64,000 bases of DNA from positions 1 through 64,000 of the forward strand of contig NW_013547018.1 of assembly GCF_000711695.1 (NCBI RefSeq). The letters are read 5' to 3'. The notes below the pieces were generated by a model. That model searched no databases. It had not been told where the DNA came from and saw nothing but the letters and a program-made list of their open reading frames with translations. The translations under genes and the position numbers were made by a program. Source of the stretch: Tilletiaria anomala UBC 951 (Eukaryota > Basidiomycota > Exobasidiomycetes > Georgefischeriales > Tilletiariaceae). Below, piece after piece: positions 9,409 to 19,756 of the stretch (positions are counted from its first letter, which is position 1; the number at the start of each line of letters is the position of its first letter).

Positions 9409-12400
9409 TCATCCTGCAGCGATGTCCTCCACAGCAACGCGCTTTGTCTCCTCGAACCACTTTCCGTACCCGCTCTCCAGAAGTTGCTCTACTTCGGAGA
9501 TCTCGGTGGCAAAATCCGCTAACAGGTTGTCCAGCTCCTCCTCCGACTTATCGTTTCTGCTGCCCTCAAAGCGACCCTGCAGCACTTCCCGTGAGGGCGG
9601 CTCTAGCAGGGCGGATGAAGGAAGAAGTACGTCGTTGTCTAGGTCTGTAAAGGCATCATCACCGAATCAGTTTCGCGCCATTTCGCGGCCAGGACCCTGT
9701 TGGACTCGCCTTCTGGAGAAATGCTCGCGATTGCGCAGTACAGCTCAGTCTCGCGGAGCGCTTGCTTGACTTCTGCATCGCTCTTGCCAGCCGTATTAGA
9801 CACATCCTCCCAAGCATCATGCAGCAGCACGCGCCGCCAATATGCCCGGAGAATTGCGAGGCGACGTGCTTCCGGTAAGCTCTGTAGGAGATCGATGAGA
9901 TAAGAGTTATTGTCAGGTTGCATCGCATTACAAAGCAGAGAATTAGCTTTACCACGACGCACCTCGTGAGCACGGACGTAGGTCTGCAAAGCCTGGATAA
10001 AGTGTGGTTCGGAGAGCTCGTCGACGTTGTCCTTGAGCGTGAGAACATCAATGAGATCCTCCACGCCCAGTACCTGTCCAGTCGCACACAGCTCCCAGCA
10101 TTCCTTGAAATGCTGCTGGAAAGCCGGGTATGCATCCTGCAGCAGCCTCTGCGCAAAAAGAGCGATGTACGCATCTGCATCGCTATCATGCGACGCGGGC
10201 GCCTGAGCGCTACCCATCTGCTTGGCAAAGCACTCGCTCAGTTTTGTCTGGACATAGACGACATCGAGCATGTCGTCGATTCGCTGGAGCTCTAGCTGCG
10301 GACCTTCTTGTGCAACTTCTTCCTCACTGAGTTCGGCGGCATAAGCCAGTTTCGCCAAACTGAACTCCAGCTGCTCGCGGACAAGCACGCGCTCCGAAAC
10401 GGCAACAGAGGCGAGTGTGCCCGATGCGTCTCGGAAACGCGCCTGGCCCACCTCGTGAATCCAAGCAAGGGAGTCTAGCTCGGGATGCGCAGCGAGGAAA
10501 GCGCTCAGATGATCGATGTACTTGCTATGTTGCTCGAGCAGACGCCTATATTGCCCACTCGCGACGAAGTGCGCATACAGCTCGAAAGCGAAAGGTTGGC
10601 CGTACCGATCGACGTAATGGTGCAAGAGACTCTGCGCGGAGCCGACGCGCTCGTCGTCCGTGCAGAGCTGTGCGAGCACTTGGAAGTCGCGGTGTCGCTC
10701 CGCCAGACTGAACGCCTGGTCGCCGCTGCCAATGCGCGAAAGGGAGTGAATGACCTGTGGCCGTGCCGTCTTGAAGCGCGCAAGGAGCGCCTGGCGCTCT
10801 TGCTGTGCAAGGGCATCGCTTTCGTCAGCGACGATGAGCGACAGATACGCCAAGCGCTGCTCGTAAGCGGCCAGGGTGAAGTGCGCTAGCTGTACCAAAT
10901 AGGATTTCAGCTCGTGCTGCTCGCGCTGAGCTTGTGTACCTTCCGAGATGAAACCTTGCACATCAATATCTATCCCGCTGCCCAACTCGCGGCTACGCTC
11001 GCGCAGTAGCGCCTCAGTTGCGTCGAACGAGTTTTGTAGCGCATCGAGCGATGCCGAGCTGCACGTCCAGCTTTCGAATGCGGATGCCGGCACCGGTCCT
11101 GGCCATTGTGCTTGTTCCTGATCGCCTTCCTCGACCCACCGCCTGGCTCCTTGAAACGCAGCAACAAGGACACGATTCACGTGCAAGAGCACGTCCGTCT
11201 TGCTCCCCAGTGGCGCCTCGCGGAAGCTTCCCGCTTTGAGCTGCGCAGCGAACAGCGCAAAGAGTTGCGTGAGAAGAGGCCGGAGATGATGCGTGAAGAA
11301 GGCACGTAGTGTGTCTTCCTGTTGATGCTCGGATATGACACTTGCCTCGCTCAGGACAGTGTTGACAGCCTGCCTCAGCACGTGTAAACTGCGTCCTCGA
11401 GCTTGCGCCTCATTCTCGACCCAAATCTCCAGCGCAGCAGCAAGTAGCAACGCATGGTCGCGCAGTTGGTCTTTGGTGCTTGCATCTAGCATGGCCCACA
11501 CCACTGCGCCCTCTTCACGATCGCCGCCGTCGCCGAGCACTTGCAGGAGCCGTTGATGCCGCGCCAGGCGCTCGGCAAGCTGCGCGCGTGTGTCCAAGAT
11601 GGGCGGCAAGTAAGGCGAGCTGGAGGACAGCAGCGAGGCGCTGAGCTGCGTCGCTGCGATTGCAATCGCGAGGTGCTGATCATTCGCGATTGTTGAAGAT
11701 GACCCGAGAGAGCCAGCATGGATGCTAAATTCGAGTGGGTTCCCGGGCAGATCTCCAAAGAAGACGGCGGCTTCGAGCTGGCTCTGGCACCTGCCGACCT
11801 TCATTTGGAGTCGCTCACCCGCTCTGTCCCTTTCGCCTTGGACATCACCCCTCTCGCCTAATGTTTTCGATGTAACAATGGCTTCGGCGCGAAGCCAGTC
11901 AAATTCGAACAGCAACGCACCGCTGCGTGCGGTGAGGACAGGAAGAGGAGCGATGCTCCTGCCTCCTGCTTGTGTTGGGGGCATAATGTCCACGCCTTCG
12001 ACACCGAAGCCGAGCAGTCTGTTCTGGTGCGCCTGTTTGAGATGAATGATATGTTGGAACACCTCTTCCTCTGCTTCTGCTCCTGCTTCCGCTCTTGGGC
12101 CCCGCGCAACCAAGTTTGAGAGCATTTCACTGTCACCATTATCGTCCTCGAAGCCATCGCCACGGGGTAACAGGGCACGACCGAGGATGACGTTGATGAC
12201 GGTGTTGGGCCAAATAGCGTACAGGACTGGCCCGCCGAATGGGGCTGCGAGTCGCGGTGCTGAGTTCGGACGCGGGTCAGCCGCCATCGAGAAGGAGCCG
12301 TCGGCCGAGCCGCCGCTGCCGAGCCGAATATCGGTGCGAATTCGGAAGGTGGACGAAGAACGGTCTGTTCCTACCTTGGTTTGCTTGGTGTTTGACGTTG

Positions 12401-14032
12401 CTGCTTTCGTCAACACCCTACTTGAAGTAGAGTGTGCGGAATGAGCAGCAGTGGTGACGATGAGTATTCCAAAACGCCTTGCTGGCGTGGTAGTCGCCGA
12501 GGCCGCACAACTGTAGAGCAGTGCTACATCCCCGCCAAGCAGCCACTGTGCATCATGCACTTCAAGCTGCGGAACAGGGCTGGACTTTGGCTCCTGATCG
12601 AACAGTGAACGCACCTCAACCGAGCCGAGCAACTTGTCCCCCGACGATGATGCCGTGGCCAACGCCGAACCGTCGTTGTTCCCTCGAATCCCTGCATCGA
12701 CGAGCCACCGCTGCAGTGTGCATCCGCTGACAACCAGCAGCTCGTGCCTGCCATCGCTCTCCACGCCTGTTGAGAGTGCGCAAGAGGAAAGCGAGCGGAT
12801 GCTACCGGCGTAATCCGCTCCTGCGGCGCTCGCAGCTGCGGCTGCACCCACATCGACGCCGCCAAAGAACAATTTTCCCAGCAAGCTACGCGACGATGCG
12901 AGTGGCTGCGACTCGAGGTGCAGGTGCACACGTCCACCCTGCGAGACGACGTGCGCGCGGAAGAGCCGCGCGTGCGACGTGGCGAGAACGAGCGTGTTGC
13001 TGCTTGCGCTAAGGCGGTGGACAACGGTCACGATTTCGCTGGGCGCGAGCGCCATTCGCGCCGTCGTGCCCTGCTGTGATAGTGAGTTTGCATCCGTAGA
13101 GGACGTGGCAATGCTCGCGATCAGAGTCAGATGACCGGTGCGCTTGTGCACTAGCACGAGGCCCGGCTCAGCGCGCTGCGCAGAGTTGGACCATGGTACG
13201 AGTGCATGTAGGTAGGCCCCCTCGGCAGCGTTGGGAGCAGCTGAGGACACCAAAGATGGTGCTGGCGGCGGGAGCGAGAAGACGTAGCAAGTCGGCAACA
13301 TGTGACTGCTGGAAGTGGACACGGCCAGAAAGTTCCACGCGTAGCATTCAGTCGGTGTCAAAAGGACGGCAAAGCCAAGCGTGACGTCCAGATGCGCACC
13401 CAGCGATGTGGAGTACAGGTCTGTGCAGGAAGGGAATGATCAAATGATGATGAGATGAAAAGCCAGAAAGCCTGCTTTTGAGATCGGCGCTCACCCGACT
13501 CGGCTAAGACGTGCTCGACCTGCTCTGGCAAGCGCGAGTAAGCCGTGACAGCGTGCAGTTCATCGCGCACCAGCTCCGTGCCGGGCTGGATCCACTGAGC
13601 TGCATCAACTGCTTCTGCTTGTTCCTCTCCTTGCTTCCGTAAAGAGAGATATGCTCGCGCGCCGACTCCCAATCCTGACGCTCCTTCTGTAGAGTACGAG
13701 CCTGGCGTCGTAGCTCGATCGCTAGGCAGGCCAGGTGTGCCGCTTCGAGAACCGCGGGCCCGGTGATGCTGCTGAGAAGCGTCCAGAAGGAGCGGTGTAC
13801 GGGCTCTGCGGGCAGTTCTCCGTCTCTGCTGCTGGTTCTGACTTTGGCCGCCCAGTGGCGAGGTGTGCTGGTACGAGTAGGATGCGAAGGACGCATCTGC
13901 CCCTCCTGTCACAATTGGTGTGCCCGAGCGACTGTCTCGCATCACACCAAACGAGGCGAGTGCGCCTGTACCTCCGCTTGCCCCTGCTTGGCGGCGCGTC
14001 GAAGCCGACTGCTGTTTGGGTGTCGAGAACAT
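9409..14032 (-). CDS. NUP133: Nucleoporin Nup133
   Basis: Scaffold subunit of the Nup84/Nup107-160 Y-complex of the nuclear pore. Model: exons 14032-13495, 13420-9710 and 9644-9409, giving 1494 residues. Residues 1-150 are disordered and Ser/Gln/Arg-rich. A beta-propeller follows, beginning near 'LDVTLGFAVLLTPTECYAW'. The C-terminal half is an alpha-solenoid with Nup133 hallmarks ('SLAERHRDFQVLAQLC', 'FAFELYAHFVASGQYRRLL', 'LAWIHEVGQARF', 'SLAKLAYAAE'). The first intron is ordinary (GTGAGC). Without a second intron the frame stops at 9639. A 65-base intron 9645-9709 with donor GCGAGT and acceptor TTTACAG restores frame exactly and adds 78 acidic residues ending 'KRVAVEDIAAG'. GC-AG introns are rare but known. 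If the intron is not used, the protein ends at 9639 with 1439 residues. Confidence 0.88.
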
Positions 14033-14592
14033 GATTGCGCAGGCCTTGTAAACGAGATCCCCCTAGCGATTAACCACTGTCAGGGTCAATCCGAGTCGCT
14101 GTTGTCGGGAGACTGCTGCGCCTTTTTTCCGACAGTCTGCAATGAAAAGACAGCTGGGAAGCCAGTAACTGGCACAGCTCTCAGACAGAAGGATGGCGCA
14201 CGAGCATCGAATCGAAGCAATGCACCGCCTGCATGAACATGCCAGTCCACAGTCTGAGAGTTGTGAGCTGTCCAGGATCGGTCACGGCCTGATCGTCTCG
14301 GGGAGTTGCGCATCAAAGTTAGTGTTCTTCTCGTGAGGCCGTGACCATGGCCTGGTACGTTGCATTAGAGTTGCGAGTTGCACCGATTTAGAGATCCAAC
14401 GCCCAACCACCAACCAGCAGTCCGCCGAAAGGGACATCTTTTAACTTGATTCTCGTCTACGCGAGCGCGGAGGTATGTTCGGTTTTTTGGGGGGAGCTGC
14501 TTCTCAATTTGTCACACAAGAATCTCAGTTCGTGTGGCCTGTCCCTAAAACAAAGCGTGCGGCCTGTATGTGGAGATGGTGTGACCGCCAAG
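14033..14592. promoter_or_regulatory. Divergent intergenic region, NUP133 / tRNA methyltransferase
   Basis: About 560 bases between two outward-facing genes. The methyltransferase frame stays open upstream of its ATG (to about 14446) without another ATG, so part of this is probably 5' leader. No clear motif cluster seen. Confidence 0.45.
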
Positions 14593-15863
14593 ATGCAGCC
14601 GGCACCAAAATCAGCAGAAACGCAAGCAGCACAGCGCACAGCCTCCGCCTACCTCGTCGCCAAGTCCGAAGCGCAGGCAGCGCGCAACTGGGATGTGTTC
14701 TACAAGAACAACGAAACGCGCTTCTTTAAAGATCGGCATTGGACGCAACGCGAGTGGGGTGAGGACCTCGGCATCGGTGCAAGCGCGAGCAGCAGGAGCG
14801 CCGATGAGGCCAGACAGGCGCGAGAAAATGATAATGAGGCCGACGATGATGACAACGACCTCGCGCGCGAGCTGATGGACGCAACTGCAAAGACAACCGC
14901 TCATAGTGGCAAAGGAAAGGGAAAGCAACTTGAACCTGTGCTGCTGGAAGTCGGCTGCGGTGTAGGCAACATGCTGTATCCAGTGAGTACACACATGGTC
15001 GCACCAAGCTAGCAGCGCTGTCCTCACCAAGTTCGCTGTCACATGTATGACCATTTTGCTCAATCTACTTGTGAATTTCCGTTTGCTGTGCCCTCTACAC
15101 CCTTCCACGACGCATTTACTCCACCGCATCGTAGCTACTGGAGCGCTACCCAAATCTCAAATGCCACGCGTGCGATTTCTCCAAACGAGCCGTGGACTTT
15201 GTGAAGTCGCACCCTTCCTACACACCCGAGCGTGTGCATGCTTTCGTTTACGATCTCACATCCACAAGTCCACCCTCGCTTGTAGAACTCGTGATGTCTG
15301 TTGGCAGCGTGTCTTCACCACCACCACCAGCATCAATACCAACCATCCCTCCGCCGACGACGATCAGCATGATCTTCGTTCTCTCCGCTATCCCTCCACA
15401 GCTCCACGAGCAGGTGCTCCGCTCGATGGTCGCTTGCTTGCGCGCTTCGTCCGCTTCCGCCTCTGCTGATCATAGTGGCAATATTGTACCATCAACAGCC
15501 GACGAAGCGTCTACTGCTTCCCTGCAAGCACCAACACCCACAATACTCCTTCGCGACTACGCCTCCGGTGACCTCGCGCAGGTACGCTTTGACAGCAAAG
15601 ACGCTGCGCTGCCATCGTACCGCGAACCGACGCGCCTCTCACCTGCGGCGCCATACTATCGGCGCGGAGCGGACAACACGCTTGCCTACTTTTTCGACGT
15701 GGACCAGCTGCAGCGCCTCGCGCGCCGCTGCGGATTAGTAGGGGAGGCTAAGGTTGTCGAACGCAGCAGCGAGAACAGAAAGACAGGGGTGGTATTAAGG
15801 AGACGGTTCATCCAGGCTCGATGGACGCTTGCAATAGAAGGGGAGGAAGACCAAACAGAGTAG
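14593..15863 (+). CDS. tRNA N3-methylcytidine methyltransferase (METTL2/TRM140 family)
   Basis: Two exons (14593-14982, 15135-15863) give 372 residues. N-terminal family motifs are 'RNWDVFYKNNETRFFKDRHW', then a low-complexity acidic insert, then SAM-binding motif I 'LLEVGCGVGNMLYP' split from 'LLERYPNLKCHACDFSKRAV' by the intron. Later come 'ILLRDYASGDLAQVRF' and 'NTLAYFFDVDQLQRLA', both typical of METTL2/6/8 and yeast Trm140. These enzymes make m3C32 in the anticodon loop of tRNA-Thr/Ser. It lacks the actin-binding N-terminal domain of S. cerevisiae Abp140/Trm140. A Pro/Ser/Thr-rich insert (about residues 185-250) separates core motifs. The family is clear; which tRNAs it modifies is not visible. 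Confidence 0.92.
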
Positions 15864-16031
15864 CAGTGCGGAAGAAATGCATGCTCGTCTTCGTCGTATT
15901 CCCGGCAAAATCAGATTGGCATTAACATGAATGGAATTAATCTGCAACTGCACCGTAAGCGGCGCATCGCCGCATACTCCACTCGGAAGGGTATGTGTCC
16001 GCCCTTTTTATGCTACGGCTATGCTCACACT

Positions 16032-16796
16032 TCATCGTCGCAGCGAAGGAGAAGGTGTCTGCATCGCCTCGGCTCCTCGTCGCCGAGCATCCATCAAGGA
16101 AGCTGATACTGAAGATGAGGACGCAGACGAAGAGATGAGGCAGCCGCCACGCATGGCTGCTATCCGCCAGCGCTCCTCTTCTACTGGGTTGAGGTGCGAT
16201 TCGGTGCGGATGACGGTGCCAATAGACATGAAGAAGCTGGGCGGGCAGGAGGGTAAAGAGTGGTCATGTGAGCTCGGAAGTTCCTTCAAATGATCCACAA
16301 CGGCGACGGGATCAACGCACCCGAATGTTGCAGCTGATGTGCCCATGAATTGAGTGAGCGTTGCCATCGTCCCTTTGGGTCCTGGTCCAGCTCTGTTCTC
16401 AAGTACATTCATGAGGGAAAAGAGGGCCGATTAAGAAAGGCGGGTCAGTTTGCATTGCAGGAAGCGGTCTGTAAGGATCGGGTAGCAACGACCCAAGGAG
16501 GGAAGCGCACCTTAGGATCTGAAAGGCACCGCCGATGAATCCGATCGTCAATCCGACGCCAACGCCCATCATCGCGCCCATCCCAACTGCATGGTGTGCA
16601 TAACATATCCAAGGTGATATCGGCGACAATTTGCATGATGAAAAGGGTAAGAATTTAAAGTTTATCATACAAGAGTCCATCAGCCATCCAAAGTATCTTT
16701 GCGACCGGACGCCAGCAGTAAGCCTGACTCACGCTTCTGAAGCAAGCCCGGCGCCGGCTGGCCTGGTTGCTGGACGACTTGAGCGGGTGGCGGCAT
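16032..16796 (-). CDS. MGR2: TIM23 complex subunit Mgr2 (Romo1 family)
   Basis: Four exons (16796-16733, 16586-16511, 16392-16321, 16236-16032) give 138 residues. Start is 'MPPPAQVVQQ'. Two transmembrane helices follow: 'GMGAMMGVGVGLTIGFIGG', with the glycine zipper typical of Romo1/Mgr2, and 'TSAATFGFFMSIGTVIRTE'. Mgr2 seals the TIM23 channel laterally and controls release of proteins into the mitochondrial inner membrane. All three introns are needed to keep the family core contiguous, and each join falls inside a conserved segment. After the conserved 'VIRTE' end the frame runs a further about 50 residues, rich in Ser/Arg/Glu. This is longer than usual for the family, so a late intron or a lineage-specific tail is possible. 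Confidence 0.9.
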
Positions 16797-17295
16797 GATC
16801 GGCTCGAGATTGATTGTCGACTCTGTGACTTCGCTTTGCGATGAGAAGGATCGAGCAGCTGATGTAGGCAAAAACGGTGGCTGCCTCCAGCCTTCGAGGA
16901 ACCCTCTGCCAGTGGATAGAGCGAGTTACAAGCGCTTTGCAAGGCCTCAGCTTGAATGCTGCGACGTCGAACAGAAGTTGGAGCAAAGCCAAAGGCAGTC
17001 AGCAGTCCTCCCAATCGAGTTGCGCAAAAGGCAGGAAAGAAAGTCTCGTGCCGATGGACAACTGCAGGTCCGCAGACTGCAGCTGTCGACAGTCTACCCG
17101 CGGCCAGTGGCGGGACCCTGCCCTCTGCCTGGGTTCTAGTTCATTCTTTTGTATCCGTTTTATTTTTGTGCCCTGCACATCCCCGGTCACGTGACACATG
17201 TAAATGGCAGGCTGATGGCAGGGCCCATATATAGATCTCCATATCGTACTGCATCATCGCACCATCTTCCAGGACGAGCACTCCTTCCATCGACT
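16797..17295. promoter_or_regulatory. Intergenic upstream of MGR2, with TATA box
   Basis: About 500 bases. Near its right end a strong TATA-like CATATATAG (17226-17234) faces right, 62 bases before an ATG at 17296. Open frames here are short and overlap on both strands; none looks coding. Confidence 0.4.
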
Positions 17296-17448
17296 ATGCC
17301 CTTCAAGCTGCTCAACCCTGCATCCACAAGGGCAACAGGTTCGTCCGAGGCCCAGATTTACAAAGCGAAAGTGGCTGCAGCAGCGATATGGGTGCATCGG
17401 AAGACACACAGGCAACGAGGAGGGGGAGTGTGTGTTGCGTCTGACTAA
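17296..17448 (+). CDS. Possible small hypothetical protein
   Basis: A short frame begins at ATG 17296, 62 bases downstream of a good TATA box. The first 32 codons look protein-like ('MPFKLLNPAS' ... 'AQIYKAKVAAAAIW'). A donor-like GTGCAT follows at 17392, and a textbook branch/acceptor (tctgactaacag) ends at 17451, so the gene may be spliced. The spliced frame runs to 17658 (100 residues) but its tail looks non-coding; unspliced, the frame ends at 17448 (50 residues). No family recognised. The promoter and splice signals argue for transcription, though the protein remains doubtful. Confidence 0.33.
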   Translation: MPFKLLNPASTRATGSSEAQIYKAKVAAAAIWVHRKTHRQRGGGVCVASD

Positions 17449-17680
17449 CAGCAGAATACGAGCCCCCATGGTGTTCTTATCTCCGGCAAAAGAAAAAGTC
17501 TCCAGTACACCCAGAAAAGAAATCAACATCCTCCATCTCGTTGCTGCTCGCTCGGGGTGTTTTGTTCCCTTTCTACTTTCACTAATTTCAGTCAGAATAG
17601 AGAACAGAGCTTCCAGAGAGCAGGAAAGCCAAGAAAATTAGACAAATGCAGCTTTTGATCTGCAAAATACAATCTGGTTG

Positions 17681-19756
17681 TCACCGTTGAAGCGGCAACG
17701 ATGCAATGCACGGCGCTTGTAGCAGCTCGCCCGTCCAGAATCCCTTCGCCGTCGGGACTGCAACAGCAGCCCAAAAGATGACGTTGGCGAAGACGAAGCC
17801 TGTGTATGTAATCTTGAGCGCAAGCGAGTCGAGCGTGAGGGCCAGTCGCGCAGTGCATATCGCCATTGACGCGACTGGGAACGTCATGGACCACCAGCCC
17901 ATGTTGAACGGTAGCCTCCCCTCTTTGCGCTCCCTCAGAATCGTCAACATGGCGATCATCAGCCACCAGATTCCAAGCGCCCAGAGGAAAAGGGCCCCGA
18001 TCAAGCCAGCGGCGTACATCGCTTGTCCGACGTCAAAGAGCTGCGGGATGCCAGTCCGCTCGACGGGCCGCGAAATGTACGGAAAGAGCTTCATTGCCAC
18101 CTGGCCCTAAGCAGCGATAGGAGTTAAATTGGGAGGGGTTGTGGCAATGGACAACGAGCACAAGACGCAGCGCTCCCACTCACTAGATGCAGTACCGCTT
18201 CACCTCCTTGTCCACAAGGGCCCAGGGGGAGCATGCAGCTGATGATGGTCTCCCTTGGCGGGCTGTTGAAAAGCAACAATCGTTGAAAGTAGAGTACGAG
18301 CACAGCAAGTGCCAGCGGCAGACCGACGCCGAGGACGAGGTAACTGGTACACATGATCGTCCATGAATAGGCATAGTACGGCTCTCCGCCGTACTCGATG
18401 AGCAAGTCGCACAGCGTCGACCCTACTGCTGCTACTGTGATTGGCGGTACAATCGGCAGAAGCAGCGCCGCGGTTGTCCCTTCGAAGTAGTGATCTTGAT
18501 ATGTCATCATACTCCACGGTATACCTACGCTAGTCAACAAGCTTAGGGCGACAGTAAGCCACCAGAAGCCCGTCATGACCACCGTCCAAGAAAGACCGAG
18601 GTGAAATTCCCGCGTGCCGAGTTGCGCTATGCCGCTAATGATCGTCACCAAGCCCATCACGGGCGTGCCGAGGAACATGGACTTTTGAGGGTGCTTGACG
18701 GTCAGTGGGAGGACTTGTGGCCAGATGATGTACCGCGCAGAAAACATGGCTGCGAATAGAATAAATCTGTGCGTGCAGATCAATGGATGCTGCTGTAAAA
18801 GATCGATTCGCGGAAGTGCCGCGACGTGTGGAGAGGAAACGCGAGCAATACCCACATTATGACATCCGCGACGATCCACACAATCGCCGGATATCGAAGT
18901 CCGACCAGAAGCGAGGGCCATACTTGGCCAAGAAGCAGAAAGAGGGTGGCAAGGACTCCGGTGCCCATCGTCACCTGACAAATGAGTACGAGTCAGTAAA
19001 AGCGTCTGTTCTCTTTGTTCACGTGCCACCCAGTTGGCAACTCACACTGAACCAGGATGGCGTAAAGTGCAACACGCGATCTCGTATGTCTCTTCTAGGC
19101 GGAGCTGTGTCTTTTTGATTCGAACTGACACTTAAACCAGTCTTGCACCTTCCCAGCTTCTCCTCGTCGGAAAGGTGTGCCCCGCCCGTAATGTCATCGC
19201 CTGCAGCATTTTGCTTGCTGGCATCATCCGCAACTCCCCCTTCATCACCGTTCGAACCTCCTACTTGTCCTTTTTCGATATCGTGTGCACCAGGTTTCGA
19301 TGCCCTTGTTCGCCTACGAGAACCCTCTACCCCGGTCGAACCAGATACCTTGCTACTGCTTTCAGCAGACTGTGAAGTCGCACTGCCTGTTAGTGCAGTC
19401 TGATCAACAGCACCTGTTAATGCTCCGTCGCGTATTATAGACACATGTTTCCCTTCAAACGGTAAAATTCCTTTATCACCTTGTCCACATTGTTCCAGAG
19501 GCGATTGTGAGGGTATTGGCGACAATAGAGCACGTTCGCGGTCTGCCATGGAGCCAGTTTTGAGCGATGCAATGCGAAGCAGTTGTGCCTCCTCGTCGTT
19601 GTCGACGGTGGTGGAGAGTACAGGGTCATCTATAGAGGCTTCGACCGCTTCGATATCGCCTGATGCTGCGGTAGATGTGGGCAGCCCTGATGCACAAGGT
19701 TGGCCGGAGGTGGCGCCGCGTCTGTTCCGATCACAGGGATGCTTGCACCGAGGCAT
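17681..19756 (-). CDS. SSU1: TDT-family transporter (Ssu1 sulfite pump / Mae1 type)
   Basis: Four exons (19756-19046, 18974-18856, 18766-18184, 18106-17681) give 612 residues. The first about 230 residues are a hydrophilic, probably cytosolic, Ser/Asp/Gly-rich N-terminus. The ten-helix voltage-dependent anion channel/TDT domain begins at 'HFTPSWFSVTMGTGVLATL'. Family markers include 'ARYIIWP', 'SMFLGTPVMGLVTI', 'LPIVPPITVAAVG' and 'PLGPCGQGGEAVLHLG'. TDT members export sulfite (Ssu1) or transport malate and other dicarboxylates (Mae1) across the plasma membrane. The sequence alone favours the Ssu1 side but does not settle the substrate. All three introns are short and canonical. The long N-terminal extension is unlike yeast Ssu1 and could be regulatory. 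Confidence 0.85.

Noticed and set aside
9639-9710. A frameshift or sequencing error at the 3' end of NUP133
   Set aside because: A single GC-AG intron explains the frame change exactly, with a plausible branch site and a length that keeps both phases; no base error is needed.
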